Below, piece after piece: positions 52,746 to 62,506 of a DNA stretch of 64,000 nt (position 1 is the stretch's first letter; each line of letters starts with the position of its first letter). The position numbers were made by a program, and so were the translations under genes. Under the pieces are notes generated by a model that was given only the letters and a program-made list of their open reading frames with translations, was not told the origin of the DNA and searched no databases. Where the stretch lies: assembly GCA_963747005.1 (NCBI GenBank), contig CAVVDT010000010.1, forward strand, positions 113,777 through 177,776, written 5' to 3'. The stretch comes from CAVVDT01 sp963747005. Lineage in GTDB: Bacteria > Pseudomonadota > Alphaproteobacteria > Rhizobiales > Aestuariivirgaceae.

Positions 52746-53813
52746 ATGGCAAGCAAGTTGACGGTTTCGCTCGACGCCATGGGCGGCGATCGCGGGCCGG
52801 ACATGGTCATTCCCGGTGTCGATGAGGCCCTGGCGCGCCATCCCGGCGTCCGTTTCCTGCTGTTCGGCGACGAGGCGCGGCTGGCACCGTTGCTCGAAGC
52901 CCATCCGCGGGTGCGCGCCGTGGCCGAGGTGCGCCATTGCGAGGTCTCGGTGGGCATGGACGACAAGCCCAGTCAGGCGCTAAGGCGCGGCCGCCGGGTC
53001 TCCAGCATGTGGCGCGCCATCGAAGCGGTGCGCGACGGCGAGGCCGGCGTCGTGGTCTCGGCGGGCAATACCGGCGCCCTGATGGCCATGTCCAAGTTCG
53101 TGCTGGACACTATCCCCGGCATTTCGCGCCCGGCAATCGCCGCCATCTGGCCGACCCTGCGCGGCGAGAGCGTGGTGCTGGACGTGGGCGCGACCATCGG
53201 CGCCGATACCGAGCAACTCGTCGACTTCGCCATCATGGGCGAGGCCATGGCGCGCTGCCTGTTCGGCATCCAGCGCCCTACCGTGGGGCTGCTCAATATC
53301 GGCGTCGAGGAGGTAAAGGGCATCGAAGAGGTGAAAGAGGCCGGCCGGCTTCTCAGGGCCTCGGGGCTGCCCATCGAATATCTTGGTTTCGTCGAGGGCG
53401 ACGATATCGGCAAGGGATCGGTCGATGTGGTGGTGACCGAGGGTTTTACCGGCAATATCGCGCTCAAGACCGCCGAGGGTACCGCCCGCCAGATCGCCAC
53501 CTACCTGCGCCAGGCAGCAGAGCGTTCGCTGCTCACCCGCATCGGTTTCCTGCTCGCGCGCAGCGCCTTCAAGGTCCTCAAGGACAAGATGGACCCGCGG
53601 GCCCGCAACGGCGGGCTGTTCCTTGGCCTCAACGGAATCGTGGTGAAGAGTCATGGCGGCACCGACGCGCTCGGCTTTGCCGCCGCCATCGATCTTGCTA
53701 TTGAGATGGCATCGAGCGGGCTCATCGCCAAGATTGGCGCCGATCTTGCAGAGAAACATCGGCTCGACGAGCCCGAGCCGACAGCCCACGCTGCCTCGGC
53801 CGCACACAAGTGA
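52746..53813 (+). CDS. plsX: Phosphate acyltransferase PlsX
   Basis: Makes acyl-phosphate from acyl-ACP for the first step of phospholipid synthesis. The 355-residue protein has TVSLDAMGGDRGPDMVIPGV at the N-terminus, VGMDDKPSQALRRGR, VVSAGNTGALMAMSKFVL, IGVEEVKGIEEVKEAGRLL and EGFTGNIALKTAEG, all diagnostic. ATG 52746 gives the normal start; the earlier TTG or ATG extension to 52653 adds a Cys-free tract without homology. The C-terminus overlaps the ribosome region of fabH by a few bases. Confidence 0.96.
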   Translation: MASKLTVSLDAMGGDRGPDMVIPGVDEALARHPGVRFLLFGDEARLAPLLEAHPRVRAVAEVRHCEVSVGMDDKPSQALRRGRRVSSMWRAIEAVRDGEAGVVVSAGNTGALMAMSKFVLDTIPGISRPAIAAIWPTLRGESVVLDVGATIGADTEQLVDFAIMGEAMARCLFGIQRPTVGLLNIGVEEVKGIEEVKEAGRLLRASGLPIEYLGFVEGDDIGKGSVDVVVTEGFTGNIALKTAEGTARQIATYLRQAAERSLLTRIGFLLARSAFKVLKDKMDPRARNGGLFLGLNGIVVKSHGGTDALGFAAAIDLAIEMASSGLIAKIGADLAEKHRLDEPEPTAHAASAAHK

Positions 53814-53827
53814 AACCGGAGGCGCCA

Positions 53828-54799
53828 ATGCGGCGTAGCGTGATCGAAGGGGTCGGCTCGTATCTGCCGCAACGGGTCCTGACCAACGCCGAACTGGCCG
53901 CAAGGGTCGATACCAGCGATGCCTGGATCAGCGAGCGCACCGGCATTCGCGAGCGTCATATCGCCGCCGACGGTGAATTGACCTCCGATCTGGCCGTCGC
54001 CGCCGCCAAGGCCGCCCTGGCCGATGCCGGCATCGAGGCCGGCGAGGTTGATCTGGTCATCGTCGCGACCGCGACGCCGGACCAGACGTTTCCGGCCACC
54101 GCAGCCACCGTGCAGGCGCGGCTCGGCATGACCACCGGCGCCTCGTTCGACCTGCAGGCCGTGTGCTCGGGCTTCGTTTACGGGCTGGCGACGGCCGATG
54201 CCTTCATCCGTTCAGGCCAGGCCGACACCATCCTGCTGATCGGCGCGGAGACCTTTTCGCGCATCCTCGACTGGAGCGACCGCGGTACCTGCGTGCTGTT
54301 CGGCGATGGCGCCGGCGCAGCGGTCGTGCGTGCCGCCGAAGGCGCCCCCGACATCGCCAGCCGCGGCATCATCACCAGCGTGCTGCATTCCGATGGCCGT
54401 TACCAGGACAAGCTCTACGTGGACGGCGGGCCATCGAGCACCGGCACGGTCGGCCATCTGCGCATGGAAGGCCGCGAGGTCTTCAAGCACGCGGTCACCA
54501 ACATCGCCGCGGTCATGGACGAGGCGCTCGCCAAGGCCGGGGTCACCGCCGCCGATATCGACTGGTTCGTGCCGCACCAGGCCAACCTGCGCATTCTCGA
54601 CGGCACCGCCCGGCGCTTCGGCATCCAGGACCAGCGCGTCGTGATCACCGTCGAAGGGCACGGAAACACCTCCGCGGCCTCCATTCCCCTGGCGCTCGAT
54701 ACCGCCGTCAAGGACGGGCGCATCAAGAAGGGCGACCTGGTGCTGATGGAAGCCATGGGCGGCGGCTTCACCTGGGGTGCCACGCTGGTGCGCTTCTGA
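53828..54799 (+). CDS. fabH: Beta-ketoacyl-ACP synthase III FabH
   Basis: Condenses acetyl-CoA with malonyl-ACP to start fatty acid synthesis. The 323-residue protein shows EGVGSYLPQRVLTNAELA, TSDAWISERTGIRERHIA, the catalytic Cys in LQAVCSGFVYGL, VPHQANLRILDGTA with the His and EGHGNTSAASIPLAL with the Asn of the catalytic triad. ATG 53828 is five bases after CGGAGG; a GTG at 53810 overlapping plsX is weaker. Ends 149 bp before ihfA. Confidence 0.97.
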   Translation: MRRSVIEGVGSYLPQRVLTNAELAARVDTSDAWISERTGIRERHIAADGELTSDLAVAAAKAALADAGIEAGEVDLVIVATATPDQTFPATAATVQARLGMTTGASFDLQAVCSGFVYGLATADAFIRSGQADTILLIGAETFSRILDWSDRGTCVLFGDGAGAAVVRAAEGAPDIASRGIITSVLHSDGRYQDKLYVDGGPSSTGTVGHLRMEGREVFKHAVTNIAAVMDEALAKAGVTAADIDWFVPHQANLRILDGTARRFGIQDQRVVITVEGHGNTSAASIPLALDTAVKDGRIKKGDLVLMEAMGGGFTWGATLVRF

Positions 54800-54947
54800 A
54801 ATCCGGGCCCGGGCCTGACTCAAAGTGTAAATGCCCGATGCCAAGGAGTTGAGATTGCTCGCGCATTGCTGATTTTGATTGCGTTGACCGGGACTTCGGC
54901 GCGCTTTACAGTCTAGCGAGTTTGGATGTGGCAAACCGGGGAATGTC

Positions 54948-55262
54948 ATGACTGGCAAGACGCTGACGCGTGCGGACCTGAGCGAGGCAGTCCACAGGCA
55001 GATCGGGTTATCGCGCACCGAATCGGCAGATCTGGTCAAGACGATCATCGATCTGGTGTCCGATCGCCTGGTTGCAGGCGAGAAGGTCAAGCTTTCTTCC
55101 TTCGGCACCTTTATTGTTCGCGACAAGGGCGGCCGAATCGGGCGTAATCCCAAGACCGGCGACGAAGTGCCGATCACGCCGCGCCGTGTGCTGGTGTTCC
55201 GGCCGAGCCAGGTCATGCGCAGCCATATCAATGGCGGTACCGATCCCGGCGCCGACGACTGA
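54948..55262 (+). CDS. ihfA: Integration host factor alpha subunit IhfA
   Basis: DNA-bending nucleoid protein working with IhfB. The 104-residue protein has LSEAVHRQIGLSRTESADLVKTIIDLVSDRLVAGEKVKLSSFGTFIVRDKGGRIGRNPKTGDEVPITPRRVLVFRPSQVM, the complete HU/IHF fold including the beta-arm residues. ATG 54948 is standard. It is followed 80 bp later by the MerR-type gene. Confidence 0.97.
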   Translation: MTGKTLTRADLSEAVHRQIGLSRTESADLVKTIIDLVSDRLVAGEKVKLSSFGTFIVRDKGGRIGRNPKTGDEVPITPRRVLVFRPSQVMRSHINGGTDPGADD

Positions 55263-55342
55263 CGGGGGCGGCTGAGAGACAGACATTCCCGCGTTTGCAG
55301 CGTCAGGCGTTTCATCCGTTGCAACACGGGAGCGAGAGTGCC

Positions 55343-55816
55343 ATGGACAAGGCGGCTGAAGCTTTCCGCACCATCTCCGAGGTGGCTGACGAACTCGATG
55401 TACCCCAGCATGTGCTGAGGTTCTGGGAAACGCGCTTTCAGCAGATAAAGCCCATGAAGCGTGGCGGCGGGCGGCGCTACTACCGGCCGGGGGATGTGGA
55501 CCTGTTGAAGGGTATCCGGCATCTGCTCTATGACAAGGGCTACACGATCCGCGGCGTGCAGCGGATCCTGCGCGAGAGCGGCAATGCGCACGTGATTGCG
55601 ATAGGGCAGGGCGAAGTGACAGCGGCGGATGCCTATGACGAAGGAAGCGACGGCGAGGCGGTCGAGACGACCCCCGCGCCGCGCCCGGCCGCATCGGCGG
55701 CCCTGACCCCGGCGCAGATCAGCGAGCTCGAACTGTCGCTGGTCGATCTCGCTGCCGCCAGACGCCTCCTGGGCGGCGGTTCGAAATCCGACACAGCGGC
55801 GAAGACGCAAGACTAA
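55343..55816 (+). CDS. MerR-family transcriptional regulator
   Basis: A 157-residue regulator with the MerR helix-turn-helix at residues 8-45 (FRTISEVADELDVPQHVLRFWETRFQQIKPMKRGGGRRYYRPGDVDLLKGIRHLL), then a helix and a Glu/Thr/Pro-rich low-complexity section ending in a coiled segment. It is the conserved follower of ihfA in alphaproteobacteria; no metal-binding cysteines are visible, so the regulatory signal is unknown. ATG 55343; the frame extends upstream to TTG 55295. Confidence 0.92.
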   Translation: MDKAAEAFRTISEVADELDVPQHVLRFWETRFQQIKPMKRGGGRRYYRPGDVDLLKGIRHLLYDKGYTIRGVQRILRESGNAHVIAIGQGEVTAADAYDEGSDGEAVETTPAPRPAASAALTPAQISELELSLVDLAAARRLLGGGSKSDTAAKTQD

Positions 55817-55861
55817 TCAACCCTTTCGCTCATCCGATTGAGGTGTTATATCGCCCCCCGT

Positions 55862-55938
55862 CGGAGCGTAGCGCAGCCCGGTAGCGCACTACACTGGGGG
55901 TGTAGGGGTCGCCGGTTCGAATCCGGCCGCTCCGACCA
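55862..55938 (+). tRNA. tRNA-Pro (anticodon GGG)
   Basis: The 77-nt sequence folds as a standard cloverleaf: acceptor arms CGGAGCG and CGCTCCG, D-arm with GCGCAGCCCGGTAGCGC, anticodon loop CTGGGGG with GGG, a short variable loop, T-arm GCCGGTTCGAATCCGGC, and an encoded CCA. No defects. Confidence 0.97.
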
Positions 55939-56520
55939 TTCTACCCCTCTCGAAGTTCCCTTCCACTTCAAGAGCTTAGCATACGCCAGGAGGAAAGGGA
56001 ACTCTGTCTCGGCCTACCCTTGGACAGGGCTCGTTTTGATCGAGAACAGAAGAGCGGCTTGGACAGAATTTGGACAGGGTGCTGCCCGCCGGGGTGGGGA
56101 AGGGGGGCCGCCCTTGCCTCGCCTCACCGGAATCACCCCTCGAATTTTACTCACAGAAATTCTGGATCAACCCTGAAGCTAAGCCCGAGGTCGGGAGCAA
56201 GGCAAAAGATCTGAACGCTGCCTCTATGCCACCCCCTACAACACCCTCCACGCTGCCCCCTGCGCTACGCCCTATAATACCCCCACGCTGCCCCCTGCGC
56301 TCGCCGTACGCCGAGGGCTGTTTCCAAGACGATCACAATATGAAGTCAGATGAAATAGTACATTTATATCAATGCATTAGAAAAAAGGCGTCGCGTTGAG
56401 CCCAAGTTGAAGCAGCATAAAACCCTAGAGCGGTTCATTTTCTGTCGGAATTCGGGTCGGGGTAGGCAAATCAATTGATTTGTGATTCGAGCTGCATGCT
56501 GGACAAGGTGGCCAGCATGC
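55939..56520 (+). other. Non-coding stretch between tRNA-Pro and IS630 remnant, with several small repeats
   Basis: No plausible gene. It holds a 9-bp inverted repeat AGTTCCCTT/AAGGGAACT (55954-55962 and 55995-56003), three copies of TTGGACAG (56020, 56059, 56070), and a 19-nt direct repeat CCACGCTGCCCCCTGCGCT (56248-56266 and 56283-56301). At its end lie a 16-bp palindrome CAAATCAATTGATTTG (56467-56482) and a hairpin GCATGCTGG/CCAGCATGC (56494-56520) just before the transposase remnant. This looks like mobile-element junction debris beside a tRNA gene. Confidence 0.7.
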
Positions 56521-57158
56521 ATGACGCGAGCTTACTCCAATGATCTTCGTGAGCGCGTTGTTGGGGCGGTTGTGAGGGGGGAGACGACACGTTCGGTCGC
56601 CAAACGATTTGGTGTTGCGGTTTCGACGGTCGTGAAGTGGCATCAGCGCTACCGGGTAACCGGCAGCGTGGCGCCTGGCAAGATGGGCGGGCATCGCCGG
56701 CGCATCTGGAGCTGCACCGCGCCTTCATCGTGGAGCGCATCACCCAGACGCCGCATCTGACGCTGCATGCTCTCAAGGACGAACTGGCCGCCCGCGGTGT
56801 GAAGGTCTCTCATAACGGCGGTGTGGGAGTTTCTGCGCCGCGAGGGGCTGCGCTTCAAAAAAAACGCTGCTCGCCCTTGAGCAGGGCCGCGCCGACGTCG
56901 CCCGCCATCGAAGCGCTGGAAGGCCTGGCAACACCGTTTCGACCCGCGCCGGCTCGTCTTCATCGACGAGACCTGGATCAGAACCAACATGGCGCCGTTG
57001 CGCGGCTGGGGGCCGAAAGGCAAACGCTTGCGCGGCTTTGCCCCCAATGGCCGCTGGCGCACCCTGACCTTTCTGGGCGCGCTGCGTTGTGACCGGCTCA
57101 CCGCCCCATGCGTGTTCAACGGTCCGATCAACGGCGAAACCTTCCGCGCCTACAGTCG
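56521..57158 (+). pseudogene. IS630-family transposase remnant, frameshifted and 3'-truncated
   Basis: The frame starts MTRAYSNDLRERVVGAVVRGETTRSVAKRFGVAVSTVVKWHQRY, the IS630 helix-turn-helix, then shifts near 56700 to HLELHRAFIVERITQTPHLTLHALKDELAARG, near 56817 to AVWEFLRREGLRF, near an eight-A run (56857-56864) and again near 56930, before the DDE part (LVFIDETWIRTNMAPLRGWGPKGKRLRG) with its first catalytic Asp. It stops abruptly near 57155, where the IS630 frame would need another 80 residues. At least four frameshifts plus the truncation make it non-functional. Confidence 0.85.
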
Positions 57159-57550
57159 GCAGAACGTGGCCGAGACGAACCGGCGATTCTTCTTCCTTTA
57201 TATCGATGAGTTTCATTCGTTCACGACGGCAGCCTTTGCAGACATGCTCCCGGAGTTGCCAGTACGGTTTGGGCGTGGTGCTCAGTCATCAGCACATGGC
57301 ACAGCTCGATCAGAACGTGCGCGAAGCCATTCTCGGTAACGTCGGTACTCTCATCGCATTCCGTGTTGGTGCGACCGATGCGACGTTGCTCTCGAAGCAG
57401 TTTGCTGCCGATGTTCCGCAGCCGCCCGACCTCGTAGGGCTCGCAACATATCGAGATGTATGTGCGACTCGACTGATCCACGGGCAACCGAGCAAACCAT
57501 TTTCGGCGCGGTCATTTCCGCCGTCGGTCTCGGTTCCCCAGGCCGTGTAG
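57159..57550 (+). pseudogene. C-terminal fragment of a conjugative-transfer/VirD4-like ATPase
   Basis: Beginning inside the IS630 frame the sequence reads FFFLYIDEFHSFTTAAFADMLPEL (Walker B-like acidic DEF), then in the next frame YGLGVVLSHQHMAQLDQNVREAILGNVGTLIAFRVGATDATLLSKQF (the hallmark C-terminal region of plasmid-transfer and HerA/TraG-type ATPases), and ends with GQPSKPFSA after two further frameshifts. Only about 130 residues of a 600-residue protein remain. Its junction with the IS630 piece near 57155 shows two mobile fragments joined by deletion. Confidence 0.7.
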
Positions 57551-57627
57551 CAGGATATACAGCGAGCAAATAAGGGACTAGAAAGGGACTAAGAGACTAA
57601 CGAGTTTTATCTAAGTTATTGATTAAT

Positions 57628-57702
<75 letters not shown>

Positions 57703-57775
57703 CCGATAAAGACCATGGCGGGTGATTAATCGCTTTTTTGCCGGCGCTCAACCGGGGCATGGGTGATCCTGACGA

Positions 57776-58669
<894 letters not shown>

Positions 58670-58699
58670 GCCTGCCAGATCCTCATCGAGTGACGCCCA

Positions 58700-59597
58700 T
58701 CAAGCCCGATCGCCGGCCGCGAAGCAACGGGCAAGGCCGTCCTGCCAGTGCGGCAAGCGCGAGGCCGAATGCCGATGCGGTGGCCGCGGTCGAGCGTGAA
58801 TTGAGCGGGCGCCGGGCCGGGGTGGGACAGTTCGCGGTGGTGGTGGCCTCAAGGCGTGGCCGCCGGTGACCGCGGGCTGCCCATGCATCGAAGATCGCCG
58901 CGGCGAAACCGTCCCAGGTCGTCGCGCCGCCATTGGTGAGGTGGTAGGTGCCGCAAAGCCCGTCGCCGGGCGCGGCAGGGCCTCATGCCCATGTCTAGAA
59001 GGCCCGCGGCGAGGTCGCCGGCAGGAGTCGGGCCGCCGATCTGGTCGGCGACCACGGTCACCTCGTCGCGCTCGCCCGCCAGCCGCAGCATGGTCTTGAG
59101 GAAGTTTCTGCCCGTTGCGCCGTAGACCCACGCTGTGCGCAGGATGAGGTGGCCGATCGGCGGGCCCGGATCGCCGCCTCGCCCGCCGCCTTGGTGCGGC
59201 CATAGGCGCCGAGCGGTGAAACCGGGTGATCGGGCGGGTCAGGGGTGCGACGCCGAGCCGTCGAAGACATAATCGGTGGAGACATGCACCATGAGGGCGC
59301 CCGCCCCGGCGCACCAGCGGGCGATCGCGGCCGGGCTTTCAGCATTGACCGTGTGGGCGCGCGGCTTCTTCGCTCTCCGCCCGGTCGACGGCGGTCCAGG
59401 CGGCGGCGTTGATCGACCACGGCGCGGGCGGGCGGCGTCGAGCGCCGGCGCCAGGCGTGTCGGGCTCGTCCAGATCGATGCCGCGGCGCGGCCAGCACCA
59501 CCGTATCGAGGTTGTGGGCCGGGCCTGGGCGCCGAGCGCGCGAGCCAGCTGACCGCTTGCCGCCGATGATCGCGATGGGCCCTGCAACCGGGCTCAC
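58700..59597 (-). pseudogene. rmlD: dTDP-4-dehydrorhamnose reductase RmlD, broken by many single-base changes
   Basis: Starts at GTG 59597, overlapping the rmlB stop (GTGA), with VAGPIAIIGG. Pieces found in shifting frames include HNLDTVVLAAP, INAAAWTAVDRAE, VHVSTDYVFDG, DHPVSPLGAYGRTKAAGEAAIR (catalytic Tyr and Lys), FLKTMLRLAGERDEV and a C-terminal LPHWQDGLARCFAA. This is the NAD(P)-dependent reductase that finishes dTDP-L-rhamnose. The segments appear in the right order, so the gene is complete apart from the frameshifts. The exact end is uncertain by a few bases. Confidence 0.82.
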
Positions 59598-60666
59598 CGC
59601 GCCGCACCGCCGAGGCCCAGGCGGCGGCCGTCATCGACGCGTTCCTGCAGAGGCCGCCACCAGCGCCGGTTGGCGAGATACCATTCGACCGTGCGCCTTC
59701 AGCCCCTTCTCGAAATCGTCACCGACGGCGTCCAGCCCAGTTCGTCTCGATCGCGACGGGTCGATGGCATAGCGCAGGTCGTGGCCCGGCCGGTCGGTAA
59801 CAAAGCTGATCTGTTCGGCGTAGGCGACGGCCGCCGGGGCGGGGTGTCAGTCGTCGATCAGGGCGCAGATGCGCCGCACGACCTCGATGTTCGCGGCCTC
59901 GGCCCGGCCGCCGACATTGTAGGTGGCGCCGGCCGGCCCCTCTCCAGCACGCACCAGCAGGGCGTGGGCATGATCCTCGACATAGAGCCAGTCGCGCACG
60001 TTCTCGCCCTCGCCGTAGACGGGCAGGGGCTTTTCCGCCAGCGCGTTGATGATGGTCAGCGGGGATCAGCTTTTCCGGAAACTGGTGGGGGCCGTAGTTG
60101 TTGGAGCAGTTGGTGACCATGACCGGCAGGCCGTAGGTGCGCTGCCAGGCCCGCACCAGATGGTCCGATGCCGCCTTGACGCCGAATAGGGCGATGCGGG
60201 ATCATAGGGCGGGGCCGCGGTGAACAGCCCGCGGCCCCGAGGCTGCCGAACACCTCATCGGTGGAGACGTGGATGGAAGCGGAAGGCTCGCGGCGCGCCG
60301 CCTTGCAGCCGCTCCAGCGGGCGCGGGCGGCTTCCAGCAGGCAATAGGTGCCGACGATGTTGGTCTGCGATGAAGGCGGCGGGTCCGTCGATGGAGCGGT
60401 CGACATGGCTTTCGGCCGCCAGATGGATGACGCAATCGGTGCTCGGCCTCGCAACAGGTCGGCGATCGGCCGGCGCCGTCGCGAGATGTCGATGCGGCAC
60501 GAAGCGGTAAGCGCGGATCGGCCTCGACTGGCGCCAGCGAGGCCGGGTTGGCGGCATAGGTGAGCTTGTCGGCGTTGACCCAGGTATGGGCGTCGCGGCG
60601 ATCGATGTGGCGGCACACCGCTGAACCGATGAAGCCCGCGCCGCCGGTGACGAGGATGCGGCTCAT
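59594..60666 (-). pseudogene. rmlB: dTDP-glucose 4,6-dehydratase RmlB, broken by many single-base changes
   Basis: Starts at ATG 60666 overlapping the rmlC stop (ATGA) with RILVTGGAGFIGSAVCRHI and KLTYAANPASLAPVEADPR, then the frames alternate: HLAAESHVDRSIDGP, FHVSTDEVFGSLG (spread over two frames), the NAD-enzyme loop SCPRP, MVTNCSNNYGPHQFPEKLIP, and a last stretch RRTVEWYLANRRWWRPLQE before TGA at 59594. The dehydratase removes water from dTDP-glucose. As in rmlA, every interruption found is a small indel inside otherwise well-kept coding sequence. Confidence 0.83.
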
Positions 60667-61253
60667 GATGCCGCGTCTCCAGCGAAAGTGAAGATGTCGC
60701 CCAGATCGGCCAGGCGCGGGTGCAGCCGGTCCCTGGCGGAGAGAATGGCCTCAGCCGCGCTCACCGGCCAGGCGATCGCAAGCGCTTCATCGTCCCACAA
60801 AAGCACCGCGTCGTGCTCGGGGGCATAGGCGGCGGAGACCTTGTAAAGGACCTCGGTAGTCCGGCTGAGAGCGTACGAACCCGTGGGCAAAGCCCTCCGG
60901 CACGAAGAAGCTGCTTGCCGTCGTCGGCGCTCAGTTCCACCGCCGGCATGGCGGCCAAAGGTGGGCGAACCACGGCGCAGGTCGACGGCCACATCGAGAA
61001 CGGCGCCGCGCACCACCCGCACCAGCTTGGCCTGGGCATGGGGCGGGGGCTGGAAGTGGAGGCCGCGCAGCGTGCCTTTCAATCGCGACAGGGAATGGTT
61101 GTCCTGCACGAAATCGCAAGTGATGCCCACTGCGGCAAAGGCGGCCCGGCTCCAGGTCTCGGAAAAGAACCCCCGGTCATCGCCGTGGCGCGCCGGCGCC
61201 AGCACCCTGAGGCCGGCAATCGCCAGCTTCACCGGTTCATCCAGCCTTGCCAT
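60663..61253 (-). CDS. rmlC: dTDP-4-dehydrorhamnose 3,5-epimerase RmlC with internal out-of-frame segment
   Basis: Epimerises dTDP-4-keto-6-deoxyglucose. The frame is open for 196 residues: VLAPARHGDDRGFFSETWS at the N-terminus, LRGLHFQPPPHAQAKLVRVVRG with the catalytic His, RGSPTFG, then a scrambled segment, then EVLYKVSAAYAPEHDAVLLWDD. Between 60870 and 60950 three extra bases (in GCCGGCG, CTTCTTC and GACTACC contexts) put about 30 residues out of frame before restoring it. A correct reading gives VELSADDGKQL-FVPEGFAHGFV. It opens the rml run; the next gene overlaps by ATGA. A promoter must lie at 61254-61340. Confidence 0.82.
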   Translation of the reverse strand: MARLDEPVKLAIAGLRVLAPARHGDDRGFFSETWSRAAFAAVGITCDFVQDNHSLSRLKGTLRGLHFQPPPHAQAKLVRVVRGAVLDVAVDLRRGSPTFGRHAGGGTERRRRQAASSCRRALPTGSYALSRTTEVLYKVSAAYAPEHDAVLLWDDEALAIAWPVSAAEAILSARDRLHPRLADLGDIFTFAGDAAS

Positions 61254-61347
61254 CAGCCGTGCCGCGCAATCGGGGTGGTCATGTGAAGGTGCTAAATGCT
61301 AAATCAGGCAAGATCAACAGTCGGTTCATTCAAAGGTTTTGACGCGC

Positions 61348-62379
61348 ATGACGATGTTGAAATCCATCGCACTGGCGCCGGTCTGGTTCCTGCAGGTCTT
61401 CGGCATGTCCAAATCGTTCAGGGACAACCCGATTATCGGCAGCCCGCTTCTCAACCGGCTGGGCCTGCACTGCGCACGGCTGGTCGCGGCGCATGCGCTC
61501 AACCGTTTGCGTCTCGTCACCCTGAGCCCGCTGGTCGGCGCCGAAACGCGCCAGCGGTTTGACCGCGACGGCTTCGTGGTGATCGAGAATTTCCTGCCCG
61601 CCGACCAGTTCAAGGCGCTGGAGGCCGAAGTCCGGTCGTGCCGCGGCAAGGTGCGCGAATGCATCCAGGGCGATACCAAGACCCATCGCATCCTGCTGGA
61701 TGACGAAACACTTGGCGCGATGCCGGCGCTCGCCCGATTGATCGACGATCCCGGCTATGAGCGGCTGCTGAAATACTGCTCCGCCCGCCTCAAGCGGCCG
61801 CTCTTTTATATACAGTCCATCAAGAACGGTTTTATCGCCGGCGGACCCGATCCGCAAAAGGTGTTGCATGCCGACACCTTCCATCCCACCATGAAGGCGT
61901 GGTTCTTCATCGACGAAGTGAGCGCCGACAAGGGGCCGTTCACCTATGTGCCGGGCTCGCACCGCCTCACCTGGGCGCGTCTGAAGTGGGAGTACCGCCG
62001 CTCGATCACCGCTCGCCACTTCAAGGACGGCTATTCGGAAAAAGGTTCGATGCGCGCCGAGCCCGCCGACCTGGCCGAACTCGGCCTGCCGGACCCCAAG
62101 GCGATCACCGCCCGGCCCAACACACTGGTGGTGGCCGATACCCACGGCTTTCATTGCCGCGGTGCGGCGGCACCGCGTTCGAGCCGGCTGGAGATATGGG
62201 CTTTCAGCCGCACCAACCCGTTCAATCCGCTGCCCGGCTTCGGGCTGAAGATCTTCAGCCGCATCGAGTACCGCCTTGCCCATGCCTGGTGGCGCTACGA
62301 GGACGAGCGCGCGCGGCGCCGCAACACCGTTTCCTCATGGCACCCGGTGCCCAGCGAGAAGATGCACGAGGACGTTTAG
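61348..62379 (+). CDS. Phytanoyl-CoA dioxygenase (PhyH) family protein
   Basis: A 343-residue Fe(II)/2-oxoglutarate-dependent dioxygenase: RFDRDGFVVIENFLP near residue 70, the iron ligands HADTFHPTMKAWFFIDEV (His and Asp), VPGSHRLTW, and the distal His in ADTHGFHCRGAAAPRSSR with the 2-oxoglutarate Arg. ATG 61348 is chosen; TTG 61339 and ATG 61354 are alternatives. The frame is clean, so the error-rich zone ends before it. It is divergent from rmlC. Substrate unknown; surface lipid or amino acid hydroxylation are possible. Confidence 0.86.
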   Translation: MTMLKSIALAPVWFLQVFGMSKSFRDNPIIGSPLLNRLGLHCARLVAAHALNRLRLVTLSPLVGAETRQRFDRDGFVVIENFLPADQFKALEAEVRSCRGKVRECIQGDTKTHRILLDDETLGAMPALARLIDDPGYERLLKYCSARLKRPLFYIQSIKNGFIAGGPDPQKVLHADTFHPTMKAWFFIDEVSADKGPFTYVPGSHRLTWARLKWEYRRSITARHFKDGYSEKGSMRAEPADLAELGLPDPKAITARPNTLVVADTHGFHCRGAAAPRSSRLEIWAFSRTNPFNPLPGFGLKIFSRIEYRLAHAWWRYEDERARRRNTVSSWHPVPSEKMHEDV

Positions 62380-62506
62380 GGGACAATACCAAAGGACCTG
62401 GCCGATTGCGCGTGGCGCCGACAAGCAATAGCGATAACAAGCGGAAATCCGGGGCGCTGCTCCGTCAAGGGCTTCTCGCTGTGGTGTCGATCGCCAGTCA
62501 CACTAG

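Noticed and set aside
54212..55810. A 532-codon open frame on the minus strand
   Set aside because: Antisense to fabH, ihfA and the MerR gene, crossing their intergenic gaps; composition is that of reversed GC-rich coding sequence.
55862..55938. tRNA-Pro as an integration site for the debris downstream
   Set aside because: No second copy of the tRNA 3' end or integrase gene is present in the window.
56857..56864. Programmed frameshifting at the eight-A run in the IS630 remnant
   Set aside because: IS630 elements can use A-rich slippery sites, but at least three other frameshifts and a 3' truncation show that this copy is simply broken.
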